Shown: positions 16,333-25,293 of the stretch, piece after piece
Position numbering within the stretch: position 1 is the first letter of the stretch
Layout: every line of letters begins with the position of its first letter
Assembly (NCBI RefSeq): GCF_023006505.1
Contig: NZ_JALBGV010000003.1
Coordinates: 62,001-126,000, forward strand
Reading direction: 5' to 3'
DNA from: Neorhizobium sp. SHOUNA12A
GTDB lineage: Bacteria > Pseudomonadota > Alphaproteobacteria > Rhizobiales > Rhizobiaceae
DNA length: 64,000 nucleotides
Notes under the pieces: generated by a model
What the model was told of the DNA's origin: nothing
Databases searched by the model: none
Seen by the model: only the letters and a program-made list of their open reading frames with translations
Made by a program: the position numbers and the translations under genes

Positions 16333-16676
16333 GGAGTGGACCTTTTAACTGGGCCGGCGAGCGCCCTGGCTTGTTTGGTCACACGATAGCGATGGGGAGG
16401 AGCCGCACTGTGTAGTCGCATTAAGAAATGTTGCGGCCCGCTCGTGCCTCGGATTCTCAAGAGGCGCGGCCCGCTAAACTCCGCGTCTGGAAGTAGGACT
16501 AAAGGCTGGCCTGCTGCGGGGCTAAAGTCTGAATCGCGGTGGCGGCCACAGTTTGGTCGGATTTTGCCTGAACTTTTCGGGCTGCAAAAATAGGTTTTCG
16601 GGGTTCCAAACAAAGCACGGCGGCAAAATACAAGCGAAGCGGGAGTTATCACAAGTTCTGCTCAACTGGGGGCTCC
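16333..16676. other. Divergent intergenic region, efflux operon/polysaccharide operon
   Basis: 344 bases without a convincing gene. It contains the regulator motif at 16420-16436. The part next to the acyltransferase is AT-richer than its surroundings and should hold that operon's promoter, but no clear -35/-10 pair stands out. Confidence 0.6.
16420..16436. promoter_or_regulatory. Shared motif copy 4 (ATTAAGAAATGTTGCGG), upstream of RND operon
   Basis: Differs from copy 3 at three adjacent spacer bases only. Minus-strand reading CCGCAACATTTCTTAAT. It has the same orientation relative to its gene as copies 1 and 3. Confidence 0.6.
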
Positions 16677-17849
16677 ATGCTTCATGCACGCGACCGACAA
16701 TTGGATGGTCTTAGAACTCTTGCCATCTCAATGGTTCTATACGCGCATTTTTTCGCGGCCGACGGGTCGCATTGGGGCCATATCGGCGTACGCCTGTTCT
16801 TCGTTCTCAGCGGCTTCCTGATAACGCGAGTTTTGCTGGAAGCGCGCTCCACCGCCCAGTACGAACCACGCACCGCGATAGGATCGTTCTATATTCGCCG
16901 GGCGCTGCGCATATTTCCGCCGTACTTTGCGGTGCTGAGCTTCGTCTGGCTGGTCAACCTCGAGCAGGCGCGTGGTAGCATCAAATGGCATGCGCTTTAT
17001 CTCTCGAATTTCTGGTATGCCCTTCGCGATGAATGGACGCCCTGGGTACTTTGTCACACCTGGAGCCTGAGCATAGAAGAGCAGTTCTATGTCGTGTGGC
17101 CGCTCGTCATCCTGCTCGCCCCGCGTCGCTGGCTTGAGCCGATCTGCATGGCTCTCATCGCATGCTCGCTCGCCTATCGGTTCTATTGGCCGTTCACGGG
17201 GACGCCTTCGCTCGCGCGGGATCTTCTTCCTCCAGCGTCGATGGACGCCCTGGTGGCCGGCGCGCTCCTTGCGCTCCATCGAGCGCGATCTCAGACATTG
17301 CCGCAGTGGATGCGGCTAAGCTCGGCACCCTTGCTTGTTGCAACAGCCATTTTGATGTGGCTGAAACCGCTCCCATTGTCACCGACGCTTGCCTGGATGA
17401 ATTGGATCGGCTTGGAGGTCCTTCCTCTTGTTCCGCTCACGGCCTTGGTCGGATACTGTTCGTCGGGCCTGCGGGGAACTCCCGGCCGTCTATTGGAATC
17501 CGCTCCGATTAACGCTGTCGGACGTGTCAGCTACGGGGTTTACCTGTTCCATCCGATCGTCCTCTCCTTCGTCGTAGGCGCACAACCCTGGATTCCGTTC
17601 AACGTCTCGGAACAGGGTTTCGGTCGCCTCATCTTAGGAACCACCGGAACATTGGTATTGGCCGCGATCTCGTGGCTGGCGTTCGAAAAACCACTCAACC
17701 AGTTCAAGCGCTATTTCCCATACGTCCCCCAAAGAAGGCTTGACCCGACGTATGACGCGCCGTCTGCCGCAGCCATTTCGAAGGCTGGGCAAGTACAGGA
17801 ACTTCAAATTGCCACGCCATTGCGAGTCGAACGATGTCCTCCCCGCTGA
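16677..17849 (+). CDS. Acyltransferase 3 family membrane protein (OafA-like)
   Basis: 390 residues with about ten hydrophobic helices. It starts RQLDGLRTLAISMVLYAHF, the family opening whose His is catalytic, continues with GHIGVRLFFVLSGFLIT and FYIRRALRIFPPYF, and has the WSLSIEEQFYVVWPL motif (about residue 135). Such enzymes add acetyl or other acyl groups to sugars of O-antigen, exopolysaccharide or Nod-type molecules at the inner membrane. The stop overlaps the start of the next glycosyltransferase by 16 bases. It is first in a four-gene operon, so decoration of a surface glycan is likely (inference). Confidence 0.92.
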   Translation: MLHARDRQLDGLRTLAISMVLYAHFFAADGSHWGHIGVRLFFVLSGFLITRVLLEARSTAQYEPRTAIGSFYIRRALRIFPPYFAVLSFVWLVNLEQARGSIKWHALYLSNFWYALRDEWTPWVLCHTWSLSIEEQFYVVWPLVILLAPRRWLEPICMALIACSLAYRFYWPFTGTPSLARDLLPPASMDALVAGALLALHRARSQTLPQWMRLSSAPLLVATAILMWLKPLPLSPTLAWMNWIGLEVLPLVPLTALVGYCSSGLRGTPGRLLESAPINAVGRVSYGVYLFHPIVLSFVVGAQPWIPFNVSEQGFGRLILGTTGTLVLAAISWLAFEKPLNQFKRYFPYVPQRRLDPTYDAPSAAAISKAGQVQELQIATPLRVERCPPR

Positions 17850-18937
17850 TCTCCGTCGTATTGCCCGTCTACAACGGCGAACCTTATCTCGCTGCGGCGG
17901 TCGAGAGCATTCTGCGCCAGGACTACAAGCGCTTTGAGATCGTCGCCATCGACGATGGTTCAAACGATCTCTCGCTGGATATTCTGCACCGATATCAGAA
18001 GCTTGACGATCGCGTTCGCATCGTCTCGCGCGAGAACCGCGGGCTGATCGCGACCTTGAACGAGGGCATCGCCCTGGCTAGAGGTGACCTGATCGCCCGA
18101 ATGGACGCGGATGATATCTCCTATCCAACCCGCTTTTCCCGCCAGGTCGCACTCTTTGAGCAGCAGCCCCAGCTTGCGATCTGCGGAACGGAAGTCGATC
18201 GGCTTCTCGGCAACCGCGTCGTGCGCAGCACGCCAAATCCCATTTATCAGTCAGGAGATTGGCACATACTGTCGCTGTTCTTCACGATCTTCCTGCATTC
18301 GACGGTGATGTACAATCGCAAGATCATTCCGGAAGATATGCTGGTTTATGACGCAAGCTATGTCCATGCGGAGGACTTCGATCTCTTCAGGCGCATTACC
18401 CGCGCGTTTCCGGCGGCGATGATCGACGAGAGCCTGATCGCCTATCGTATCCACAGCGACAGCGTTACCAACAGGCACAGGCGCCAAATGCGCAGAACCC
18501 ACCTGAAGATCGTCGCCGAGAACCTCGAACGCGAGGCTCTTAACGACGATCCCGGCGCTCTTCTTGCCATCGGCGCGGCCGTTACGCCGGAAACGGTGCG
18601 CCGAGCCGCCGATTGCATGCTCGCGATCGAAGGAAAGGTCGCCGAGCAAGTTGGTGCAAGCGCCAGCAGTTACGCAGAGGGCGCCTTGTGCTTCTTCTAT
18701 TTCCTCTACCAATTCATTGCTGATGAGCACCGTCCGGAGTTGACCCACGCATTTCTTATGCGAACGGGAAAATGGGACGTCATCCGGCGGCGGGAGCGTT
18801 ATGGCCTTCGAGCCGCCGTCGCTGCGCCCTGGTTGAGCCGCATGTCGGAAGAGGCGATCCGGCGGCTCGATGGGGTGGCACGGTACTATCAATCGGTGCC
18901 GGCCAAGACGGTGTTACCGCTTCGAGGGCTCGCCTGA
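17834..18937 (+). CDS. Family 2 glycosyltransferase
   Basis: 367 residues. The GT2 fold begins PLISVVLPVYNGEPYLAAAVESIL and continues with EIVAIDDGSNDLSLDIL and the metal-binding ARMDADDISYPTRF (DxD near residue 95). DEDFDLFRRI-like residues (HAEDFDLFRRITRAF, about 180) fill the acceptor side. The C-terminal 150 residues are helical. No membrane helices, so it acts on the cytoplasmic face on a lipid-linked glycan. Overlaps both neighbours in coding sequence. Donor sugar unknown. Confidence 0.92.
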   Translation: MSSPLISVVLPVYNGEPYLAAAVESILRQDYKRFEIVAIDDGSNDLSLDILHRYQKLDDRVRIVSRENRGLIATLNEGIALARGDLIARMDADDISYPTRFSRQVALFEQQPQLAICGTEVDRLLGNRVVRSTPNPIYQSGDWHILSLFFTIFLHSTVMYNRKIIPEDMLVYDASYVHAEDFDLFRRITRAFPAAMIDESLIAYRIHSDSVTNRHRRQMRRTHLKIVAENLEREALNDDPGALLAIGAAVTPETVRRAADCMLAIEGKVAEQVGASASSYAEGALCFFYFLYQFIADEHRPELTHAFLMRTGKWDVIRRRERYGLRAAVAAPWLSRMSEEAIRRLDGVARYYQSVPAKTVLPLRGLA

Positions 18938-19935
18938 TGCCCAGAGAGCGTCCCCCTCTGTCCCCCGATGGGGGTCACCCCATCGATGCAAGCTTTATCG
19001 TCTGCACCCGCAACAGGGCGGCCGCGCTCGAGGCATGTATCAGCTCGATCGAAGCCGCCTGCGAAGCCTGTTCCCTCAACTGCGAGCTGGTGGTGGTCGA
19101 CAATGGATCCACCGACGATACCGCCACGCGTTTATCCCGCATCGCGGCGAAATCCGCTGTTCCCGTCAGATGGATGGTGGAGCCGCGGCCTGGCCTTGCT
19201 GCCGCGCGCAATACGGGAATGGAGCGGGCGCGAGGCAGGCTTCTGATCTTTGTCGATGATGACTGCGTCGTCGACGGTTCCTACCTCCAGGATCTGAACC
19301 GGCATTATTCGGCAGGCGAGCGATGCATCGTCCGGGGCGGCCGCGTCGATCTCGGCAGCCCGCACGATCTGCCTTTTACAATCAAGCGGTCGCGATTCCG
19401 GGCCCGTTTCACGCCGGATGTTCATCCGGGCGGGTTCGTGCTTGGCTGCAACATGACCATGCATCGAGAAGCGGCAGCCTGCATCGGGCGCTTTGACGAG
19501 CGGTTCGGGGCCGGCGGCCCGCTGCGGTCCGCAGAAGACACGGATTACCTCGTCCGTGCCTATCAACTCGGCATTCCAATCGAATATGTTCCCGACATGA
19601 CGGTCCAGCATTTTCACGGGCGAACCACACGCGATGCAATCGAACAACTTCACCGGGATTACAGCCTTGGAAACGGCGGTCTTTGCATCAAGCATGCGTT
19701 CAAGGCTCCCTGGCTGCTTCGTCATTTCTGCTGGACGACCCGATCGGCCTGGCGGGAACTGTTCGGCGGCTACCGTTTCGATCCGGAGATTTCCCTCTCC
19801 CACCTGACGATCGTGGGCATGAACCTGGTCGGAGCAGCCAAGTTTGCCTTGCTTGCCATTCGGTGGCCCAAACAGGCGGATCCTGGGACGACCAGCCATC
19901 TGCCCCGTCCGCAACGGGAATCGCCGCCATGCTAG
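18937..19935 (+). CDS. Family 2 glycosyltransferase
   Basis: 332 residues. It opens DASFIVCTRNRAAALEACISSI and has VVVDNGSTDDTA, GLAAARNTGMERARG and the DxD loop LIFVDDDCVVD (about residue 105). Acceptor-side GCNMTMHREAA, GRFDERFGAGGPLRSAEDTDYLVRA (ED motif) and VQHFHGR follow. The start is ATG at 18937, sharing one base with the stop of the previous gene (TGATG), a usual coupling signal. It differs enough from its neighbour to be a separate enzyme rather than a recent duplicate. The stop lies seven bases inside the ABC exporter gene. Confidence 0.92.
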   Translation: MPRERPPLSPDGGHPIDASFIVCTRNRAAALEACISSIEAACEACSLNCELVVVDNGSTDDTATRLSRIAAKSAVPVRWMVEPRPGLAAARNTGMERARGRLLIFVDDDCVVDGSYLQDLNRHYSAGERCIVRGGRVDLGSPHDLPFTIKRSRFRARFTPDVHPGGFVLGCNMTMHREAAACIGRFDERFGAGGPLRSAEDTDYLVRAYQLGIPIEYVPDMTVQHFHGRTTRDAIEQLHRDYSLGNGGLCIKHAFKAPWLLRHFCWTTRSAWRELFGGYRFDPEISLSHLTIVGMNLVGAAKFALLAIRWPKQADPGTTSHLPRPQRESPPC

Positions 19936-21722
19936 ATGTCCTCACATCGAGTTCTCACCTCCTGCGCAACGCTCTGGGGAAAAACACCGGTCTGTTGGCT
20001 ATCGTCGTCATCCTGGGACTGAGCAGCGCCGTTCTCGAAGGCACCGGCATTGGTCTTGTCATTCCCATGCTCAGCATCATTGCCGGTGAAAATGATGCTT
20101 CGGGAATGGCCGGCCTTTCCGCCGTTTTTCAGCGGGTGGGAACCGGATTGGACGATCAAACCCGGCTGATCGTCATCGCGGCCGCCATTCTCGGATTGAT
20201 CACCGTGAAGAACGTGCTGGCTTTTGCCAACGCGGTGCTTGCCAATTTCATATACGGCAAGGCCGGCCATTCGATCCGGAACCGTCTCGCGGACCAGCTT
20301 TTGACGATCGGCTATCCGTTCTTCCTGCAGCAAAGCCCGGGGCGGTTGCTGAACATCATCTCCAACGAGTCCTGGCGGGCCTCGGATGCTGTCCAGACCA
20401 TCCTTGCAGCGATCGTGAATGCGTCAGCCGCCATTATCCTGCTCGCATTTTTGCTGCTTCTTTCGTGGCAGATGTCGCTGTGTGTCACACTTGGGCTTGT
20501 CCTGATCCAGGCCATCCATGCTTTGCTATCGGCAGGCCTGAAGGGCCCGAGCCGCAACGTCACGTCGTTCAACAGTGAGCTTGCCGCGAGGATGCTTCAC
20601 CTCGTTCATGCCGGGCGCCTCATCCGCGCATTCGGACAGGAACAACGTGAAGGAACGATCTTCGACGCGGCTTCGAATGCCGTGCGAAAGGCGGGTTTCG
20701 TTCTTAACAGCCGCCAGGCAGCTCTCCCCCCGCTAACCGAAGTCCTGCATTCCGCCCTCTTTCTGGGTGTGGTTGTCAGCGCATGGCGGATTGGGGTCGG
20801 TTTCCCGGTCATCGTGGCTTTTGTCGTCCTGCTTTATAGGCTGCAACCGCATGTCCGCGCGCTGCAGATGGCCTGGAGCCAGATTCAGGGATGGAGTGGG
20901 GCGCTGGAAGAGGTTGGATGGCTACTGGATTCCTCCGACAAACCGGCGGCGCCCCAGGGTAGCCACCCGATCCAGGGGCTCCGCCGGCAGATCAAGTTCG
21001 ACCAGGTGACCTTCAGGTATCCGGGCTCCAGCACACGGCCCGTGGTCCTGCGTTCGGTAAGCTTTGATATTCGCCAGGGCCGCTCGACGGCAATTATCGG
21101 ACGGTCGGGCGCCGGCAAGAGCACGATCGTCAATCTCCTATGCCGGTTTGTGGAGCCTGATCAGGGGAATATTCTTGTCGACGGCATTCCACTCGACCAA
21201 ATCGATCCCGCCGAGTGGCGCCGACAGATTGCGCTTGCCAGCCAGGATCTTGAACTGGTTGATGGCACCATTTTCGAGAATATCGTCTACGGCCACGAGA
21301 CCTCCCTTCTCGCGGCGGAAAACGCGGCCAGACTTGCCGAGGCGCATGAATTTATCGAGAAGCTGCCTGACGGATATGAAACTGTCGTCGGCTACCGGGG
21401 AGCGAGCCTGTCTGCCGGTCAACGACAGCGGATCGCCCTGGCAAGAGCTCTGGTCCGCGATCCGGAAATCCTGATCCTCGACGAGGCCACGAATGCCATG
21501 GACGGCTTGTCCGAGGCATCGATCGTGGAGACGTTGAAATTAAGAGCCGGGCGCCGCACCACGATCGTTGTCAGCCATCATCACAGCACCATTTCCTTCT
21601 GCGACGAGGTTGTCATTCTCGGTGCCGGCCGCGTCCGCAATCAGACGCCCTTTGCCGAAGTTGCATCCTTGAGCATGGAACAGCTTTACGAACATGAGAT
21701 GTCGCATGGCAGCCAATCGTGA
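19929..21722 (+). CDS. ABC exporter, fused membrane and ATPase domains (MsbA-like)
   Basis: 597 residues. Six-helix membrane domain over about 1-320, beginning LLAIVVILGLSSAVLEGTGIGLVIPML. The ATPase half has Walker A GRSGAGKST (about 400), Q-loop LASQDLEL, signature LSAGQRQRIALARAL, Walker B ILILDEATNAMD and the switch His in VVSHHHST. Half-transporters of this type flip lipid-linked sugars or lipids as homodimers. With the acyltransferase and two glycosyltransferases it should export the finished glycan unit. The ATG at 19929 overlaps the preceding gene by seven bases; longer upstream starts lie inside that gene. Confidence 0.93.
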   Translation: MLDVLTSSSHLLRNALGKNTGLLAIVVILGLSSAVLEGTGIGLVIPMLSIIAGENDASGMAGLSAVFQRVGTGLDDQTRLIVIAAAILGLITVKNVLAFANAVLANFIYGKAGHSIRNRLADQLLTIGYPFFLQQSPGRLLNIISNESWRASDAVQTILAAIVNASAAIILLAFLLLLSWQMSLCVTLGLVLIQAIHALLSAGLKGPSRNVTSFNSELAARMLHLVHAGRLIRAFGQEQREGTIFDAASNAVRKAGFVLNSRQAALPPLTEVLHSALFLGVVVSAWRIGVGFPVIVAFVVLLYRLQPHVRALQMAWSQIQGWSGALEEVGWLLDSSDKPAAPQGSHPIQGLRRQIKFDQVTFRYPGSSTRPVVLRSVSFDIRQGRSTAIIGRSGAGKSTIVNLLCRFVEPDQGNILVDGIPLDQIDPAEWRRQIALASQDLELVDGTIFENIVYGHETSLLAAENAARLAEAHEFIEKLPDGYETVVGYRGASLSAGQRQRIALARALVRDPEILILDEATNAMDGLSEASIVETLKLRAGRRTTIVVSHHHSTISFCDEVVILGAGRVRNQTPFAEVASLSMEQLYEHEMSHGSQS

Positions 21723-21913
21723 AAATCCCGTTCAAATCCGCAAAGTTGCTGCGCTCTCACAATCGACTGCCAAGCGACAATCGACGCTGCCCCTGATGAT
21801 CCGACGATCGGGGTGTGTCGGCAGCGGCCTCGTTCTGAAGCATTCGGACATCTGAGCGAAGGCCACCGTTCGTTTTGAAGGACAAACCCTTTAGTCGCCG
21901 CGCGGATTTCTCA

Positions 21914-22897
21914 TCACGCGCAGCCTCCGAGCTCATCCTCGATGTGGACCCGGATGATCTCGTCGAAATTTTTCTCCGCGGTAAAGCCGAGGGCGGTGGC
22001 GCGTTTTGCCTCGAAACCGGGCGCCCAGCCCGCAACCATTTTCATGATCATCTCGTCCGGTACCCGACGAATGAGGTTTACCGCTCTTTCGCCCCCCACC
22101 CGGCGGAGCGCATCGATCTGCTCGCCGACGGTCGCACTGACGCCCGGCATGGAAAGATTGCGATGCGGGCCGACCTGATCGAGATCCATATTCGCCGCAT
22201 GGACGAGGTATCCGACGGCCGAGCGAGGCGACGTATGCCAGTGGCGCACGTCATCCGACACGGGCAGGATCGCCTCCTGCCCGATCAACGGCTCCCGCAG
22301 AATGTTGGAAAAGAAGCCGGATGCGGCCTTGTTCGGTTTGCCGGGCCTGATGCACACGGTCGGCAGTCGAATGCCGATGCCCTCGAAGAAACCGCGGCGG
22401 GTGTAGTCCGAAAGAAGCAGCTCTGAAATGGCCTTCTGGGTGCCATAGCTGGTAAGCGGCGTCAGGTGGAAATCATCGGGAATGGGGAATGGCAGCGGGG
22501 CACCCGCGACAGCGATGGACGACGTGAAGACGACCCGCGGCCTGTAGCCGTCCTCGCCATTTGCGAGGCGGATCGCATCGAACAGGTAGCGGGTGCCATC
22601 CAGGTTGACCCGGTAGCCCTTTTCGAAATCGAGTTCAGCCTCCGCCGAAACGATCGCGGCAAGGTGGAAGATCACGTCGGGGCGGGTCCTGATGAGTTTT
22701 TCAGCCTCGCCCGGCATCGAGAGGTCGGCATCGCTCGACACCACGGAGCCGGAAACCCCCTGTGGGTGCTCGGGCTTCACGACGTCGACGAGGGTCAGCT
22801 TGTCGATCGGCTTGCCGAGAATGCCGCCCTCCGCAATGAGACGCGCCGTCAGTTTGCGGCCTACCATCCCGGCCGCGCCTATGATCAGAATATGCAT
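21914..22897 (-). CDS. denD: NAD-dependent epimerase/dehydratase family, D-erythronate dehydrogenase-like
   Basis: 327-residue extended short-chain dehydrogenase. Nucleotide motif LIIGAAGMVGRKL at the N-terminus, PDVIFHLAAIVSAEAE near 75, the catalytic Ser in VVFTSSIAVAG, and YGTQKAISELLL giving the YxxxK pair (about 150). The family called DenD oxidises D-erythronate at C2 to 2-oxo-tetronate; its opening and GTRYLFDAIR agree with this branch. The start is ATG at 22897, with GGGAGGAAGC before it. It is divergent from the FAD-oxidase gene. The DUF1537 kinase that usually follows DenD is not in this window, so the exact substrate is uncertain. Confidence 0.78.
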   Translation of the reverse strand: MHILIIGAAGMVGRKLTARLIAEGGILGKPIDKLTLVDVVKPEHPQGVSGSVVSSDADLSMPGEAEKLIRTRPDVIFHLAAIVSAEAELDFEKGYRVNLDGTRYLFDAIRLANGEDGYRPRVVFTSSIAVAGAPLPFPIPDDFHLTPLTSYGTQKAISELLLSDYTRRGFFEGIGIRLPTVCIRPGKPNKAASGFFSNILREPLIGQEAILPVSDDVRHWHTSPRSAVGYLVHAANMDLDQVGPHRNLSMPGVSATVGEQIDALRRVGGERAVNLIRRVPDEMIMKMVAGWAPGFEAKRATALGFTAEKNFDEIIRVHIEDELGGCA

Positions 22898-22958
22898 GCT
22901 TCCTCCCGTCTCGACCCGAGGCGACGACTGCCCGGATACGCTAATATTTATATTGTAC

Positions 22959-22973
22959 GGTTGTCTGATAACC
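22959..22973. promoter_or_regulatory. Imperfect palindrome GGTTGTCTGATAACC, probable GntR (FCD) operator
   Basis: The inner TTGTCTGATAA differs at one base from the TTGTCNGACAA pattern often bound by FadR-subfamily regulators. It is in the divergent promoter between the DenD-like gene and the FAD-oxidase gene, 61 bases from the former's start. The same half site recurs before the TRAP operon (25377-25395). Confidence 0.55.
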
Positions 22974-23077
22974 TTATATGCTTCCGTTGAAAACAGGATA
23001 GTTGTGCGCCGAGACAAGGCGCAGAGCAAATCAAACTATCCAGCCAAGGGACGGATCTTCCAAAGGAACCACCGAGA

Positions 23078-24523
23078 ATGACGAGCCTGCAAACTGACCC
23101 GTCCGGAGAGCATCGCCTCCTCCTGCGATCGATGCTTGGCGAAGACCTTGTCTTGACGGATGCGGATGCGATGGCGCGGTATTGTCGCGACTGGCACGGC
23201 GACGTCACGAGTTCGGCGGTTGCCGTCCTCAGGCCGCGGTCGACGGAAGACGTGGCCGCTTGCGTCAAAGCCTGCCGTGAACTCGGCCTCGCGGTTGTCC
23301 CGCAGGGAGGCAATACCGGCCTGGTGCTGGGCGCTATCCCGGATATGCCGGAGCGTCAGGTCGTTCTCAGCCTCGAACGCATGAACCGCATCCGCAAGAT
23401 CGACGCCGACGACTTTTCCGCCGTCGTCGAGGCGGGCTGCATCCTGTGGGAACTGAAGGAAGCTATCGCCGCAGAGGGGATGTTCTTTCCGCTGGCACTC
23501 GGTGCGCAGGGAAGCTGCCGGATCGGCGGCAATATTTCGACCAATGCCGGCGGCATCAACGTGCTCCGATACGGCATGACGCGCGAACTGGTGCTGGGCC
23601 TGGAGGTCGTCCTGCCGGACGGCACGATTTTCGACGGGCTTTCAACGCTCCGGAAGGACAATCGCGGCATAGATCTAAAGCAGCTCTTCATCGGCGCCGA
23701 GGGAACGCTCGGCATCGTCACCGCCGCATCGATCAAGCTGACGCCCTATCCGGATCAGGTTACGACCGCCCTTGTCGGTCTCGCATCCCTGGAGGATGCG
23801 ATCACCCTCTATCGCCGTGCCCGGCGCGACTGCAGCGACCTGATGTCAGCCTTCGAATTCATGCCGCCGCTTGCCTTCACGCTCGCCCGTGAGGCCATTC
23901 CGGACCTGCCGATCCCGATGGCGACCGATTATCCCTGCTATGTCCTCATGGAAGTATCCGGCTCGGGCCTCGTCGATATCGACAACCTGATGCAGCGGTT
24001 CCTCGAAGGGGTCATGGAAGATGGCATCGTCGTCGACGGCGCGATTGCCTCGTCACAGGCGCAGGCGAGAAACCTTTGGCTGATTCGTGAAGGAATGAAC
24101 GAGGGTCAGGCGAAACGTGGAGTTCATATGCGCAGCGACGTTTCGGTTCCGCTCTCCAAGGTACCTTCCTTTGTCGCCGAGGCCGAAAAGGCGATCCACG
24201 AAGCGCTGCCCGATTGCGTCTGTGTCTCCTACGGTCATGTCGGAGATGGAAATGTTCATCTCAACGTTCTGCCGTCCGTGGAACTGCCCCATCAGCAGCG
24301 GCTCGAAAGGATCTATCAGTCGAAAACGATCCTGAACCAGGTGCTGGATCGTTTCCACGGCAGCCTCAGCGCCGAACATGGCATCGGCCGGCTCAAGCGG
24401 GCGGATTTCGATGCACGCCTCCCCGAAACCAAGCGCCGACTGCTGACGGCTATCAAGAATGCCATCGATCCTGACATGGTGATGAACCCGGGCTGCCAGT
24501 TGAATTTTACCGGGAAGTCGTAG
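23078..24523 (+). CDS. FAD-linked oxidase of the GlcD/D-2-hydroxyacid dehydrogenase type
   Basis: 481 residues. The FAD domain (PCMH type) covers about 40-220: VAVLRPRSTEDVAACVKACRELGLAVVPQGGNTGLV and GGNISTNAGGINVLRYGMTRELVLGLEVVLPDG. The C-terminal FAD-oxidase domain ends SYGHVGDGNVHLN and SAEHGIGRLKRADF, holding the His residues for metal and substrate. Members oxidise 2-hydroxy acids such as D-lactate, glycolate or D-2-hydroxyglutarate, passing electrons to the respiratory chain. Here it may act on a tetronic or related hydroxy acid made in the same locus. AAAGGA ten bases before the ATG is the ribosome site. Confidence 0.9.
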   Translation: MTSLQTDPSGEHRLLLRSMLGEDLVLTDADAMARYCRDWHGDVTSSAVAVLRPRSTEDVAACVKACRELGLAVVPQGGNTGLVLGAIPDMPERQVVLSLERMNRIRKIDADDFSAVVEAGCILWELKEAIAAEGMFFPLALGAQGSCRIGGNISTNAGGINVLRYGMTRELVLGLEVVLPDGTIFDGLSTLRKDNRGIDLKQLFIGAEGTLGIVTAASIKLTPYPDQVTTALVGLASLEDAITLYRRARRDCSDLMSAFEFMPPLAFTLAREAIPDLPIPMATDYPCYVLMEVSGSGLVDIDNLMQRFLEGVMEDGIVVDGAIASSQAQARNLWLIREGMNEGQAKRGVHMRSDVSVPLSKVPSFVAEAEKAIHEALPDCVCVSYGHVGDGNVHLNVLPSVELPHQQRLERIYQSKTILNQVLDRFHGSLSAEHGIGRLKRADFDARLPETKRRLLTAIKNAIDPDMVMNPGCQLNFTGKS

Positions 24524-24552
24524 AAGAGCGTCACAAGGGGAGAGCCGGCGCC

Positions 24553-25293
24553 GTGGTAATGGACTTCAGCCAGATCAGACGAAACGAACACCTGCCCGCC
24601 CGGATCGCGTCGCAGATCGGACGCGAGATCAGCGACGGCCGGATAACGGCCGGCGAAAAATTGCCCACCGAACATATTCTGGCAAAGACCTTTGGCGTCA
24701 GCCGGTCTGTCGTGCGCGAGGCGATCGCGCAGCTTCGCAATGAGGGCCTGGTCGAGACCCGGCAGGGTGTCGGAGCGTTTGCCACCGATATCGAGCACCG
24801 CCATTCGATTCGCATCGAACAGGGCAATCTCGCCCACCGAGCCAGTTTTCAAAGCCTGTTTCAGCTGAGGCTGCCACTGGAGATCGAAGCTGCCGGTCTC
24901 GCCGCGGTCAATCACACGGACGAAGACCTTGTGAGGCTCGACGAAGCGCTCGAGCAGATGACGGGCGGAGAGAAGTGGACCGAAAAAGGCATTCTCGCCG
25001 ACCTCGCCTTTCATCGCCAGATCGCGGCTTCCACGCATAACGAATACTTCCTGCTATTCATCGGTTTCATCGCGGAGCGAATTCATCTTGCCATCAATAC
25101 GGCTCGGGAGGCAGCCGTATTGACGGAAATCGTCGAGGTGACGATCGCCGAACATGTCGCGATCCGCGACGCCCTCGCGAGCCGCGATCCGGTCCGTGCC
25201 CGGGAAGCGATGCGCCATCATCTCCACGGCGCGGCAAGCCGCCTCGACCTTCAATTGGAGGTTTATTGGGGTGTCGGCCGGGGCTCAAGTTAG
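24553..25293 (+). CDS. GntR-family transcriptional regulator (FadR/FCD subfamily)
   Basis: 246 residues. The winged helix at about 15-80 reads ISDGRITAGEKLPTEHILAKTFGVSRSVVREAIAQLRNEGLVETRQGVGAF. The FCD domain follows (LRLPLEIEAAGLAAVNHTDEDL, FHRQIAASTHN, EHVAIRDALASRDPVRAREAMRHHLHGAASRL), with its His residues kept. The GTG at 24553 is best placed relative to GGGGAG; ATG at 24559 is the alternative. It follows the FAD-oxidase gene by 29 bases. Probable targets are the TTGTC-containing palindromes at 22959 and 25377, making it the local regulator. Confidence 0.9.
   Translation: MVMDFSQIRRNEHLPARIASQIGREISDGRITAGEKLPTEHILAKTFGVSRSVVREAIAQLRNEGLVETRQGVGAFATDIEHRHSIRIEQGNLAHRASFQSLFQLRLPLEIEAAGLAAVNHTDEDLVRLDEALEQMTGGEKWTEKGILADLAFHRQIAASTHNEYFLLFIGFIAERIHLAINTAREAAVLTEIVEVTIAEHVAIRDALASRDPVRAREAMRHHLHGAASRLDLQLEVYWGVGRGSS

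Noticed and set aside
21777-21830. CCCC...GGGG pairing downstream of the ABC exporter as a terminator
   Set aside because: The stem is short and mismatched, without a T-run; too weak to list.
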